This document shows, piece by piece, positions 1 to 7,737 of a stretch of DNA of 64,000 bases; position 1 is the first letter of the stretch, and each line of letters opens with the position of its first letter. The DNA is taken from positions 558,001-622,000 of the forward strand of contig NZ_JYKZ01000002.1 of assembly GCF_001043005.1 (NCBI RefSeq), given 5' to 3'. The DNA is from Pseudomonas psychrophila (GTDB lineage Bacteria; Pseudomonadota; Gammaproteobacteria; Pseudomonadales; Pseudomonadaceae). Position numbers and translations under genes: made by a program. The notes beneath the pieces are model-generated. The model was given only the letters and a program-made list of their open reading frames with translations. It was not told the DNA's origin and searched no databases.

Positions 1-904
1 CAACGATGGCCTCGACCCGCTGGTGAGCGGCATCGGTCGCGGTTTCGGCGCGGGCCAGCACGGCGCTGGAGTTGAAGATGTTGAGGCCCTTATTCTCCAT
101 CGCGCCCATGTTGAAGTCATTTACGGCCACGATCATGAAGATATCCAGATCGTATTCACGACCGTAGGTCTCTTCATCCCAGCGCATGGACTTTTTCAGG
201 CTGACCATGGCGTGCTGGCATTTGTCGATGTTTTCGGGCTCGACATAAATGCGCAGCGCCACGTCACGATTGCTCATGGTGGTGAAGCTGTCTTCGACGC
301 ACCACAGATCACCGGCCACCAGCGCAAACAGGTAGGCCGGCTTCATGAACGGATCTTCCCAGGTTGCCCAGTGTCGACCGTCTTCGTCGGGACCACTGGC
401 AATCGGGTTGCCGTTGGACAACAGGATCGGGTAGCTGTGTTGCTCGGCCACCACGGTGGTGGTGAATTTGCTCATCACATCCGGGCGGTCGAGGTAATAG
501 GTGATCTTGCGAAAGCCTTCGGCCTCGCACTGGGTGCAGAACATCCCGCCGGACTTGTACAGCCCTTCCAGCGCGGTATTGGATTCGGGGTGGATCCTGA
601 CGCTGGTATCGACCACAAATTGCTCGGCGGTCGGGTGCAGGATCAGATGGCTGTCGCCGAGTTGATAGTCGTCAGCCGCGAGTTCGATGTCGTCCATGCT
701 GACCGACAGCAACTCAAGCTGCTGGCCGTCCAGCACCAACGCCGGCAACCCAGCGCCACGGGCCGGGTTGCGACGCATCACCAGTTGCGCATGGACCAGC
801 GTGTGGTCTTCGAACAACTCAAAGGTCAGGTGCGTTTCGTCGATCAGGTACTCGGGCGCCTGGTAGTCCTTCAGGTAGATCATTTGCGGTTGTTCGGTGC
901 GCAT
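1..904 (-). CDS. pepN: Aminopeptidase N, N-terminal part (cut by window edge)
   Basis: Zinc M1-family aminopeptidase that removes N-terminal residues from peptides in the cytoplasm. Only the first 301 codons are present. The protein starts MRTEQPQMIYLKDYQAP, carries the family substrate-binding motif GAMENKG near residue 270, and is cut just before the expected HExxH zinc site. The ATG at 902-904 is preceded by an AGGAC-like ribosome site. The gene lies 12 bp downstream of the DUF2797 gene on the same strand, so yeaC, the DUF2797 gene and pepN are probably co-transcribed. The identification is sequence recognition of a conserved housekeeping enzyme; the C-terminal two thirds cannot be assessed. 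Confidence 0.95.
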   Translation of the reverse strand, partial: MRTEQPQMIYLKDYQAPEYLIDETHLTFELFEDHTLVHAQLVMRRNPARGAGLPALVLDGQQLELLSVSMDDIELAADDYQLGDSHLILHPTAEQFVVDTSVRIHPESNTALEGLYKSGGMFCTQCEAEGFRKITYYLDRPDVMSKFTTTVVAEQHSYPILLSNGNPIASGPDEDGRHWATWEDPFMKPAYLFALVAGDLWCVEDSFTTMSNRDVALRIYVEPENIDKCQHAMVSLKKSMRWDEETYGREYDLDIFMIVAVNDFNMGAMENKGLNIFNSSAVLARAETATDAAHQRVEAIV

Positions 905-916
905 GCTGGAGTCCTT

Positions 917-1747
917 TTACTGATGCACGGCCAGTTGATAGGCCGTGTATTTGCGAATGTTGATTACGCCGGTGTCAAAGATCAGGTACTGGCCCTTGAT
1001 CCCCATCAGCGTGCCTTCTACGATCGGGTCCTTGTCCAGATTGAAGCTGACGATCTTGCTCGGGTACTGCTCGACCGGGTAGCGAATCTCGATGGGCTCA
1101 ACGTTTGACAAAGGTTGGACCGCTTGCAGGCCAAAACGCTCCTGCAGGGTTTTCATACCTTCGGCGCAGCTCTCGAACAGTTGTTCACGCACCGCGGCAA
1201 GGTCAACAGGTTCGGCATCGCCCTTGAGCAGTGCACGCCAGTTGGTGCGGTCGCCCACTTGCGAGCGGAACAGGTCTTCGACAAAGCCCGATTGCTGACG
1301 GGTTGCCACCCGCACAATCGGCAGTGCCTGGCTGGCGCCCTGGTCGAGCCAGCGTGTCGGCAACTGGGTGGCACGGGTGATGCCCACCTTGATCCCGGAG
1401 GAGTTGGCCAGATATACCACGTGGTCGGTCATGCAAAACTGCTCGCCCCACGACGGATCACGGCAGGTGCCTGCCTCGTAGTGGCAACGTTCCGGGCTCA
1501 TGATGCATACATCGCATTGCGCCAGCTTGGTCATGCACGGGTAGCAGTAGCCCTGACTGAAGCTCTTTTTGGTCTTGCGTCCGCAGTGAGTGCAGTTGAT
1601 CTCACCCAGGTATTCCAGACGCAGTTTGGTGCCGATCAATGGATTGACCGGCACCTCGGTATCGCCCAAACGAAACGCATACTGAACAGTCGGCGTTTCA
1701 AGGCTTGCCGACATCTTGCTGATTGCACCGCGACCAATCTCAATCAA
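917..1747 (-). CDS. DUF2797 family protein
   Basis: A protein of 276 aa matching the DUF2797 family, whose function is not established. The N-terminal third is cysteine-rich, with CTHC, CYPC and CDVC pairs and later single cysteines, which looks like structural zinc binding. The middle holds a GIKVGITR-type stretch resembling a GIY-YIG-like fold, but this is only an impression. The longest reading starts at a TTG at 1745-1747 overlapping the yeaC stop by 4 bp, as in translational coupling. An internal ATG at 1712-1714 (giving MSASLETPTVQ) is the alternative start, and neither has a strong ribosome site. It sits between yeaC and pepN in what looks like one operon. Confidence 0.8.
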   Translation of the reverse strand: MIEIGRGAISKMSASLETPTVQYAFRLGDTEVPVNPLIGTKLRLEYLGEINCTHCGRKTKKSFSQGYCYPCMTKLAQCDVCIMSPERCHYEAGTCRDPSWGEQFCMTDHVVYLANSSGIKVGITRATQLPTRWLDQGASQALPIVRVATRQQSGFVEDLFRSQVGDRTNWRALLKGDAEPVDLAAVREQLFESCAEGMKTLQERFGLQAVQPLSNVEPIEIRYPVEQYPSKIVSFNLDKDPIVEGTLMGIKGQYLIFDTGVINIRKYTAYQLAVHQ

Positions 1748-2004
1748 TGGATAGCATCCGACTTGAACAGGATGTTAGGCACTGGCGCCGATTTGGAGCT
1801 GCACTCTTGCGGCCCCATGTAACCGGTGCGCTGATCTTCAGGCAGGTTGTGTACTTCCCAGGCAATCATCGCCTGCAACGACAGCTCGCGCTGTTCAGGG
1901 GTGAGTTTGTTGCCGTCTGCCCATTTGCCGATTTCAACGGCCAGTTTCAGGCTCTGATAGATCTCGGGGGTGATGTTTTGAATCATTTCGTTGAAAGAGG
2001 ACAT
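1744..2004 (-). CDS. YeaC family protein (DUF1315)
   Basis: A small soluble protein of 86 aa of the YeaC/DUF1315 family, with no known biochemical role. It starts MSSFNEMIQNITPEIY, has the charged helical middle LTPEQRELSLQAMIAWE, and ends in a tail containing GYMGPQECSSKSAP. There is no signal peptide or membrane segment. The ATG at 2002-2004 is the only good start. It is the first gene of the yeaC, DUF2797, pepN run on the minus strand; its stop overlaps the next start. Upstream lies a 96-bp palindromic repeat that separates it from the rhomboid gene. Confidence 0.85.
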   Translation of the reverse strand: MSSFNEMIQNITPEIYQSLKLAVEIGKWADGNKLTPEQRELSLQAMIAWEVHNLPEDQRTGYMGPQECSSKSAPVPNILFKSDAIH

Positions 2005-2032
2005 GGTTCTGTTTCCGCTCTAAAAAGTAAAC

Positions 2033-2128
2033 CTGTAGTCGCTGCCGCAGGCTGCGATAAGGTCCAAAGGACCTTCAAAAAAATAGGGCCGCTGCGCAGC
2101 CCATCGCAGCCTGCGGCAGCGACTACAG
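2033..2128. repeat. Palindromic repeat with 26-bp perfect terminal inverted repeats
   Basis: Left arm 2033-2058 (begins CTGTAGTCGCTGCCGCAGG) is the exact reverse complement of 2103-2128. The core holds two smaller hairpins: AAGGTCC/GGACCTT at 2059-2075, and a GGGC-GCTGCGCAGC stretch at about 2086-2102. It fills the gap between the rhomboid stop and yeaC and could also act as a terminator. The arm ends (CTGTAGTCGCTG) resemble those of the elements at 16.2 and 38.6 kb, so it may be a shorter relative of that family. Confidence 0.85.
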
Positions 2129-2130
2129 AG

Positions 2131-3003
2131 TTAAGCCATCTGTTTGCGCCGCGCCCACAGACCGCCCAGCAAACCGGTCAGGCACCCAATCACCAAACCG
2201 CCCACATGGGCCGCGTTGGCGATCTGGCCAAAGCCGATCATCGACACCAGCCCGGACATGCATAGCGCCAGCCACACCAGCATCATCACCAGGACCCCGC
2301 GAGGCAGGTGATACAGGGGGTTTGGCGCCATCATCTGGTAAATCCAGATATGCCCCAGCAGCCCGTACAACACTCCCGACAACCCGCCAAACAGGCTCGG
2401 GCCACCAAACAGGTACTGGGCGAAGTTGGATACCAGGCTGAACAACAGGCTCAAGCCAATCAGGTTGATGCTGCCCTGACGCACTTCAATGCGCCGCCCC
2501 AGCTCCCAGAACCACATGCCGTTCATGGCAATGTGCAGAAAGCCGAAGTGGATCAACATCGGGGTGAACAATCGCCACCACTGCCCCGACGCCAAGCTGT
2601 CGGACAACGGGACAAACTGGATGTACTGGCCTCGAATGCTGAAATCGAGAAACGTCAGCCCGCTCAGGGCCGACAAGTTGTCCCCCAGTTGGGTCACTGC
2701 AGCGACGATTACACACAGCAGCAAGATGATCCCGGTGGCCGGGCTGGCACGCAGTTGCTGGGCGAAACCGGGCCGGGGCATGGCTGCCGGGCGCTCAACG
2801 ATGGGCAATTCGTGCTCGGGGTCACCCACAGGAAAACGCTGGTACAAACTGCGCACATCGTCGGCGATGTTCTCTGGCGCCCACAACACTTGCTCGCCCG
2901 CCTCTTCGCTGACCCGATGCGGTACTTGCATGCGCCTGAGCAACGCGACAAAACCGCTCAGGTCGACGGACAGCGGCAAACGTAAAACAGCTACAGCACT
3001 CAT
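2131..3003 (-). CDS. Rhomboid family intramembrane serine protease (GlpG-like)
   Basis: Integral inner-membrane serine protease expected to cleave transmembrane segments. The 290-aa reading from ATG 3001-3003 has a cytosolic N-terminal domain of about 80 residues, then roughly six membrane segments. The catalytic serine is in GGLSGVLYG (Ser209) and the catalytic histidine in AAHVGGL (His266); an HIAMNGMWF stretch matches the rhomboid loop 1 and segment 2 region. A longer frame upstream exists but adds 40 residues that read antisense to the neighbouring gene; the chosen ATG has AGAGG ahead of it. The start overlaps the metallophosphatase stop as ATGA, so the pair is probably translationally coupled. 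The substrate is unknown. Confidence 0.9.
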   Translation of the reverse strand: MSAVAVLRLPLSVDLSGFVALLRRMQVPHRVSEEAGEQVLWAPENIADDVRSLYQRFPVGDPEHELPIVERPAAMPRPGFAQQLRASPATGIILLLCVIVAAVTQLGDNLSALSGLTFLDFSIRGQYIQFVPLSDSLASGQWWRLFTPMLIHFGFLHIAMNGMWFWELGRRIEVRQGSINLIGLSLLFSLVSNFAQYLFGGPSLFGGLSGVLYGLLGHIWIYQMMAPNPLYHLPRGVLVMMLVWLALCMSGLVSMIGFGQIANAAHVGGLVIGCLTGLLGGLWARRKQMA

Positions 3004-3971
3004 TGAATGGCCTCTGGGCGATCTACATTCACCCATACAAATTTGTTCGGATCGAGCCGGGTTTCCTGATCCAGGCGGTAAGCCACCAGCTTGCCGTACA
3101 ACACCGCGCTGTAATCCAGGCACGCCAGGTTCGGCCGGATTGGCGCAGGCCGACCGCTGCGCCAGTAGTGGCCGACAAACAACAGCGGCTCATCAATGCC
3201 GTAGCGCAACAAGGCACTTTTCTCAGTGGAGGACAGCGGTTGTTGCGCCACCCGATCGGGCAATGCGTCAGGCTGGAACACGATATCGCCGTAGGTCTTG
3301 GGGTCGTCTTCCCAGAATTTGGTGCGAAAGAACGCCCTCGTCAGACCATCACCACCTGTCAGGGTCATGCCGCCCGGCAAACGCATGTCAGTGCCGCGCA
3401 ACAATCGATTGAAGCTCAGGTCGGCAAAGCTGCCCGACACCCCGGCCGCCGTCAAAAAAGCCTCATCAATGCAGCCTTCGGGGTATTGCTCGCGCAGGGT
3501 CGCAATCACTTCGGCGTCCCAGCATGCGTGCACGACCCGGAAGCGCCCGGCGTCGACAAACAGCGGCATGTCGTAAAACCACTGCACGAACTCGCGCCAT
3601 TCGCCGGGATACTTGTCGAACTGCTCCAGTGTTTCGTGAATCAGTCGGGCATGGCGCGGGGTGTGCTCACGCACAAACTGCTTGCCACTGCCGGCAGGCG
3701 CGGGTGTGCACCAGCCCAATGCGTTGAATTCATGGTTGCCCATCAGGCACAGGGCCTGACCGGCCTTGACCATGTCGTAAACAATATGCAGCGACTCGCG
3801 AATACGCGGGCCGCGGTCAATGATGTCACCCAGGAACACCGCCATCCGTTGCGGGTGTCGCCAAATACCGGCGAGTTTTCGATAGCCAAGACGCTCCAGC
3901 AGGTGCTCAAGGGTATGAGCACAGCCATGCACGTCACCGATCAGATCGTAACTGCGCGCTGGATCGAGCAT
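3000..3971 (-). CDS. Metallophosphoesterase (PPP-type serine/threonine phosphatase fold)
   Basis: A calcineurin-like phosphoesterase of 323 aa. The metal-binding signature is complete and in order: GDVHG (about residue 12), GDIIDRGP (about 48), GNHEF (about 79), then later histidines in VVHACWD and FVGHYW. This arrangement is typical of bacterial bis(5'-nucleosyl)-tetraphosphatase or PrpA-type protein phosphatases, and sequence alone does not separate these. It lies between nadK (stop and start overlap as TGATG) and the rhomboid gene (ATGA overlap), so the three are almost surely one transcript. A hydrolase acting on dinucleotide substrates beside NAD kinase would be a sensible link but is inference. 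Confidence 0.85.
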   Translation of the reverse strand: MLDPARSYDLIGDVHGCAHTLEHLLERLGYRKLAGIWRHPQRMAVFLGDIIDRGPRIRESLHIVYDMVKAGQALCLMGNHEFNALGWCTPAPAGSGKQFVREHTPRHARLIHETLEQFDKYPGEWREFVQWFYDMPLFVDAGRFRVVHACWDAEVIATLREQYPEGCIDEAFLTAAGVSGSFADLSFNRLLRGTDMRLPGGMTLTGGDGLTRAFFRTKFWEDDPKTYGDIVFQPDALPDRVAQQPLSSTEKSALLRYGIDEPLLFVGHYWRSGRPAPIRPNLACLDYSAVLYGKLVAYRLDQETRLDPNKFVWVNVDRPEAIQ

Positions 3972-4861
3972 CAGTCAGCCCTACCGCCCAGTCGGCTACC
4001 CCAGCCAAGCTTGGTCCGACACACCTCATAGTAGTTGTGGTCCAAGGGGTGAATCAGGCGCAGCTTTTGCGCTTTTTTGCTGACGGTGATGGTGTCGCCC
4101 GGAGCACAGGTGAAATGGTTCTGACCGTCGCACGAGACTTGCGGGTAGATCTGCATGTCCTTGGCCACCACGATTTTCAGCTCACTGTTGCCATCGACCA
4201 CAATCGGGCGACTGCTGAGGGTATGTGGGTACATGGGCACGATCACAATGGCGTCGAGTTTGGGGTGCATGATCGGGCCGCCCGCAGACATCGCGTAGGC
4301 CGTAGAGCCGGTTGGCGTGGCCACGATCAGGCCGTCGGCCTTTTGGCTGCACACAAACTGGCCGTCGATATGCAGTTCGAACTCGATCATGCGCGTGGAC
4401 TTACCGGGGTGCAGCACCACGTCATTCAGGGCGTCGCCCTGACCAATGGCTTCGCCATGACGTCGAACCTCGGCTTGCAGCAGAAAGCGGTTTTCAACCA
4501 GATAGTGACCGTCGAGCACTTCAGCCACTTTGACTTCCAGCTCATCGGGACGGATATCCGTCAAGAAGCCCAGGCTGCCACGGTTGATGCCCAGCACCGG
4601 GACGTTGTGTCGGGCCAACGCGCGGGCGGCGCCCAACAAACTGCCATCGCCGCCGACCACAATCACCATGTCGCAGACTTCGCCGAGCATTTTGCGCGAC
4701 GAGGTTTGCAAGCCATGACCGGGCAACACCTCGGCGATGGTGTCTTCGAGGATCACGTGCATGTGCCGCTCAAGCAGGAATTTTTTCAGTCGGCGAACCG
4801 TGTCGAGCACTTGCGAGCTGCCCAGACGACCTATGATGCCGATATTACGAAATTGCTCCAT
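3971..4861 (-). CDS. nadK: NAD kinase
   Basis: ATP-dependent phosphorylation of NAD to NADP in the cytoplasm, the only route to NADP in most bacteria. The 296-aa protein carries the diagnostic GGDGS motif at residues 70-74, an ALNDVV stretch corresponding to the family NE/D motif, and the glycine-rich [15 protein letters not shown] active-site segment. Length is normal. ATG at 4859-4861; the gene heads the nadK, phosphatase, rhomboid set. A 110-bp gap separates it from a divergent DUF1853 gene, so the two promoters lie back to back. Confidence 0.96.
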   Translation of the reverse strand: MEQFRNIGIIGRLGSSQVLDTVRRLKKFLLERHMHVILEDTIAEVLPGHGLQTSSRKMLGEVCDMVIVVGGDGSLLGAARALARHNVPVLGINRGSLGFLTDIRPDELEVKVAEVLDGHYLVENRFLLQAEVRRHGEAIGQGDALNDVVLHPGKSTRMIEFELHIDGQFVCSQKADGLIVATPTGSTAYAMSAGGPIMHPKLDAIVIVPMYPHTLSSRPIVVDGNSELKIVVAKDMQIYPQVSCDGQNHFTCAPGDTITVSKKAQKLRLIHPLDHNYYEVCRTKLGWGSRLGGRAD

Positions 4862-4971
4862 GGGGCTCCTGCGGGATTCAATGCGTGCGAAAACAACGAT
4901 TATGGGCGAAAGACGACGATAGACAAAACCCTTTCAGCCCCCGGCGTCTGGCAAACAGCTATGCTCGCACA

Positions 4972-5928
4972 ATGACACTCTTCCCCGACTTGCTTGACCT
5001 GCCCCATCAATTGCGCCACCCCGAGGTGCGCGATCTGGCGTGGGTGATTCTCGCCCCGCCAATGCTGAGTCGCACTCCCTGGCCACAGCGTCATCCACTG
5101 GCAGGCAGCGACTGGGTAAACGCTCCGCAGCAACTTGAACACTGGCTGCGTGAACTGGACCAGTGCAGCGAGCCGCTGCTGCACTGGCTGGCACTGGCAA
5201 CCACCCGGCGCCTGGGGCGCTACTACGAACGTCTATGGCAATTTGCGGTGCAGCACGCCCCAGGTGTTGAGTTGATTGCTGCCAACCTGCCAATCCGTCT
5301 GGGCGGGCACACCTTGGGGGAACTGGACCTGTTGCTGCGGGACCGCGACGGCGTGCATCACCTGGAACTGGCAATCAAGCTCTACCTCGGCCCCCAGGAC
5401 GGAGACGGCACAGACCACGGCCAATGGCTCGGCCCCGGCAGCAATGACCGGCTGGACCGCAAGCTCAAGCACTTCAGCCAGCATCAGCTACCCATGTCCA
5501 GCCGCCCCGAAAGCCGCGAAGTCCTCGCCAGCCTCGATATCCAGACGTTTAGCGCACACCTGTGGCTCGGTGGCTATCTGCTTTACCCGTGGCCGGGGCA
5601 GTCACAGCCTCCGGCTGGCGCCAACCCGCAGCACCTGCGCGGAAGCTGGCTGCATCAGCGCGACTGGCCGGCGTTTGTGCGCCAGAGTCCTGCCGGGTGC
5701 TGGCAACCCTTGCCCCGGCATGCCTGGCTTGCCCCGGCACACTATGGCCCTGAAGGTATCTGGACGGCGCAGCAGCTGGACGTGTGGCTTGCCGAACTGC
5801 ATCCCCAGGCACCGGCCCAGCTGTTGGTCCGTCTGGTGCCAAACAATGACGGCGACTGGGAAGAAGCCGAACGTTTATTTTTAGTGTCCGACCTTTGGCC
5901 AAATGTGCCGGGCAACCCTGAAAGCTGA
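4972..5928 (+). CDS. DUF1853 family protein
   Basis: A 318-aa soluble protein recognised as DUF1853, a family of unknown function with a restriction-endonuclease-like look. It begins [19 protein letters not shown] and has conserved patches [31 protein letters not shown] and [11 protein letters not shown]. The acidic and basic residues in GELDLL and LELAIK resemble a PD-(D/E)xK nuclease core (D...ExK), but this is inference. The frame is open further upstream, yet the chosen ATG is the conserved beginning; no clear ribosome site is visible, so the start is less sure than the frame. It is divergent from nadK and followed by cytochrome b561. Confidence 0.8.
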   Translation: MTLFPDLLDLPHQLRHPEVRDLAWVILAPPMLSRTPWPQRHPLAGSDWVNAPQQLEHWLRELDQCSEPLLHWLALATTRRLGRYYERLWQFAVQHAPGVELIAANLPIRLGGHTLGELDLLLRDRDGVHHLELAIKLYLGPQDGDGTDHGQWLGPGSNDRLDRKLKHFSQHQLPMSSRPESREVLASLDIQTFSAHLWLGGYLLYPWPGQSQPPAGANPQHLRGSWLHQRDWPAFVRQSPAGCWQPLPRHAWLAPAHYGPEGIWTAQQLDVWLAELHPQAPAQLLVRLVPNNDGDWEEAERLFLVSDLWPNVPGNPES

Positions 5929-6022
5929 CGTATCTCAGTGCGAAATTACCCAACTCGCTTAAAGTAAAGGTACTCCGTCGCACAAGAACGGAGGCTTCAG
6001 ACCTGAACTGTGAGGAAACACC

Positions 6023-6571
6023 ATGTCCTGGAAAAGCACCGCCCACCACTACAGTCGAATGTCCATCGCCCTGCACTGGCTTATGGTGCTGTTGTTTGTA
6101 CTGATTTACGCCGCCATTGAGTTTCGCGGGATCTTTCCCAAGGACAGCGACGGCCGCAACCTGATGAAAGACGCGCATTTCATGCTCGGCCTGACGGTGT
6201 TCGCGCTGGTCTGGCTGCGCCTGCTGGCCCGAACGCTGGGCGTTGCACCGAAAATCACCCCCACCCCTCCCGCCTGGCAAACCGCGTTGGCCACACTGAT
6301 GCACTGGGCGCTGTACCTGTTCATGATCGCCATGCCGGTACTGGGCTATCTGGTGTTGAGTTACAACGACAAACCGGTGTTTTTCTACGGCTTCGACATC
6401 CTGCCACTGACCGCCAAGGACCCGGACTTCGCCAAGCAGATCAAGAGCTGGCACGAACTGGGCGGCACCATCGGTTATTGGCTGATCGGTTTACACGCAG
6501 TTGCAGGGCTGGCGCACCACTACTTGATCAAGGACAACACCCTGCTGCGCATGCTGCCTGGACGCGGTTAA
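6023..6571 (+). CDS. Cytochrome b561
   Basis: A membrane di-haem cytochrome b of the CybB/YceJ type, 182 aa, thought to pass electrons between quinol and periplasmic or membrane acceptors; members can act as superoxide:ubiquinone oxidoreductases. Four membrane segments are visible. Candidate haem ligands are the histidines in IALHWLM, DAHFMLG, ALMHWAL and WHELGG/GLHAVAGLAHHY. The ATG at 6023 follows GAGGAAACACC, a good ribosome site. It appears to be a single-gene unit ending at a paired REP element. Confidence 0.9.
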   Translation: MSWKSTAHHYSRMSIALHWLMVLLFVLIYAAIEFRGIFPKDSDGRNLMKDAHFMLGLTVFALVWLRLLARTLGVAPKITPTPPAWQTALATLMHWALYLFMIAMPVLGYLVLSYNDKPVFFYGFDILPLTAKDPDFAKQIKSWHELGGTIGYWLIGLHAVAGLAHHYLIKDNTLLRMLPGRG

Positions 6572-6573
6572 AC

Positions 6574-6627
6574 CTGCAGGAGCGGGCTTGCGCGGCAAAA
6601 CGCAGCGCGAGCAAGCCCGCTCCCACA
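6574..6627. repeat. REPIN-like pair of REP palindromes
   Basis: The REP core AGCGGGCTTGC and its inverted partner GCAAGCCCGCTCCCACA flank about 15 bp. It lies between the convergent ends of cytochrome b561 and the PLP enzyme and can form a hairpin usable as a terminator. Confidence 0.8.
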
Positions 6628-6648
6628 TTGATCCTGCATTCCGGGTGA

Positions 6649-7563
6649 TTACGCAAACCCCCGGCGGCCTTGCAAGCCGCCGGTGTGGACAAACACCAGA
6701 CGCATCCCCCGCGCAACGACCCCTTCCTTGACTGCCTGCTTCAGGGCCATCAACGCCTTGGCTGTATACAATGGCTCCAGCGGCAACCCACTGGCCGCTT
6801 CGCTGTCATGAATAAACCCCAGCAAATCGTCATCGACCCTGGCAAAACCACCGCGACTGGCTTCTATCAACTGAAAATTGCGCTCCGTTGCCCCGCCCGC
6901 CTGCAAAATGGCCTCCACCTGCGGCGCGACACCGTGATCCAGTGGCACCGCCAACGCGCCATACACACACCGCACGCCCTCCTCGCCCAGCACCAGCCCG
7001 GCCAGAGTCGTACCCGTGCCAGCCGCCAACCACCAGCCGTCGTAATCATCCCAGCTAACATCCGACAGTTGACGGCGCACCATGTCCACCAGCGGCCGGC
7101 ATCCCGAGGCTCCCGCCAGCCCGCCACCGCCCTCGGGCACCTGATGCAACTTCGGGTACATGGCCTGCCAGGACTGCCAGAAGCCGGGTTCATGGCGGGC
7201 CCGATAACCGGCAAAACCCAGCCAGTGCAACTGCATGCCATAACGCTCAAGGTCCATCGTGGTGGGGGTTTGCTGAGGATGACCGCGCAACAGCCCCACG
7301 GTGGCAAAGCCAAAACGCTTACCGGCTGCCGCCAGGGCATGCAAATGATTGGAATGGGCGCCCCCCAGGCTGATCAACCCCTCAGCCCCTGCTGCATGGG
7401 CCGCCAGCAAGTGCTCGGTGAGCTTGAACCACTTGTTGCCGCTGATCAGCGGATCGATCAGGTCCAGACGCAGCACCGCCACCTCCACCCCTGCCTGTTC
7501 CAGCCAGTCAAGGTGCAGGCGCTGCAAGGGCGCATGGGGGTGCCAGTTGATCAAGGGCAGCAT
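6649..7563 (-). CDS. PLP-dependent D-cysteine desulfhydrase / ACC deaminase family protein
   Basis: A 304-aa fold-type II pyridoxal-phosphate enzyme. The PLP lysine is in the family motif SGNKWFKL (Lys44), followed by GGAHSNHLHALAAAG (cofactor phosphate and ring contact region) and the glycine-rich AAGTGTTLAG phosphate loop. Members either release ammonia from 1-aminocyclopropane-1-carboxylate or degrade D-cysteine to pyruvate, ammonia and sulfide; the key specificity residues cannot be assigned reliably by eye, though these shorter pseudomonad proteins are usually desulfhydrase-like. ATG at 7561-7563 with GGAG upstream. It is a single gene, divergent from the PBP2 gene. Confidence 0.85.
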   Translation of the reverse strand: MLPLINWHPHAPLQRLHLDWLEQAGVEVAVLRLDLIDPLISGNKWFKLTEHLLAAHAAGAEGLISLGGAHSNHLHALAAAGKRFGFATVGLLRGHPQQTPTTMDLERYGMQLHWLGFAGYRARHEPGFWQSWQAMYPKLHQVPEGGGGLAGASGCRPLVDMVRRQLSDVSWDDYDGWWLAAGTGTTLAGLVLGEEGVRCVYGALAVPLDHGVAPQVEAILQAGGATERNFQLIEASRGGFARVDDDLLGFIHDSEAASGLPLEPLYTAKALMALKQAVKEGVVARGMRLVFVHTGGLQGRRGFA

Positions 7564-7737
7564 TAATGGGGGCTCCGTTTGAAAAAGTGCAGTTTACAGC
7601 CACAACAGCCCGTCGGCTTTCATATACAAGCCACCCAATAAACTGACTCGACATCAGGCTTCTTGGTAAGGTGTGCGCCGAATTTTGTAGCCTGGCTGGC
7701 TGCTGCTATCTGTTGACTTAAGCGAGACACCCCACTC

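Noticed and set aside
23..1108. 361-codon plus-strand open frame over pepN
   Set aside because: It is the antisense of the conserved pepN frame, has no family match and no ribosome site.
4037..4975. 312-codon plus-strand frame over nadK
   Set aside because: Antisense shadow of nadK.
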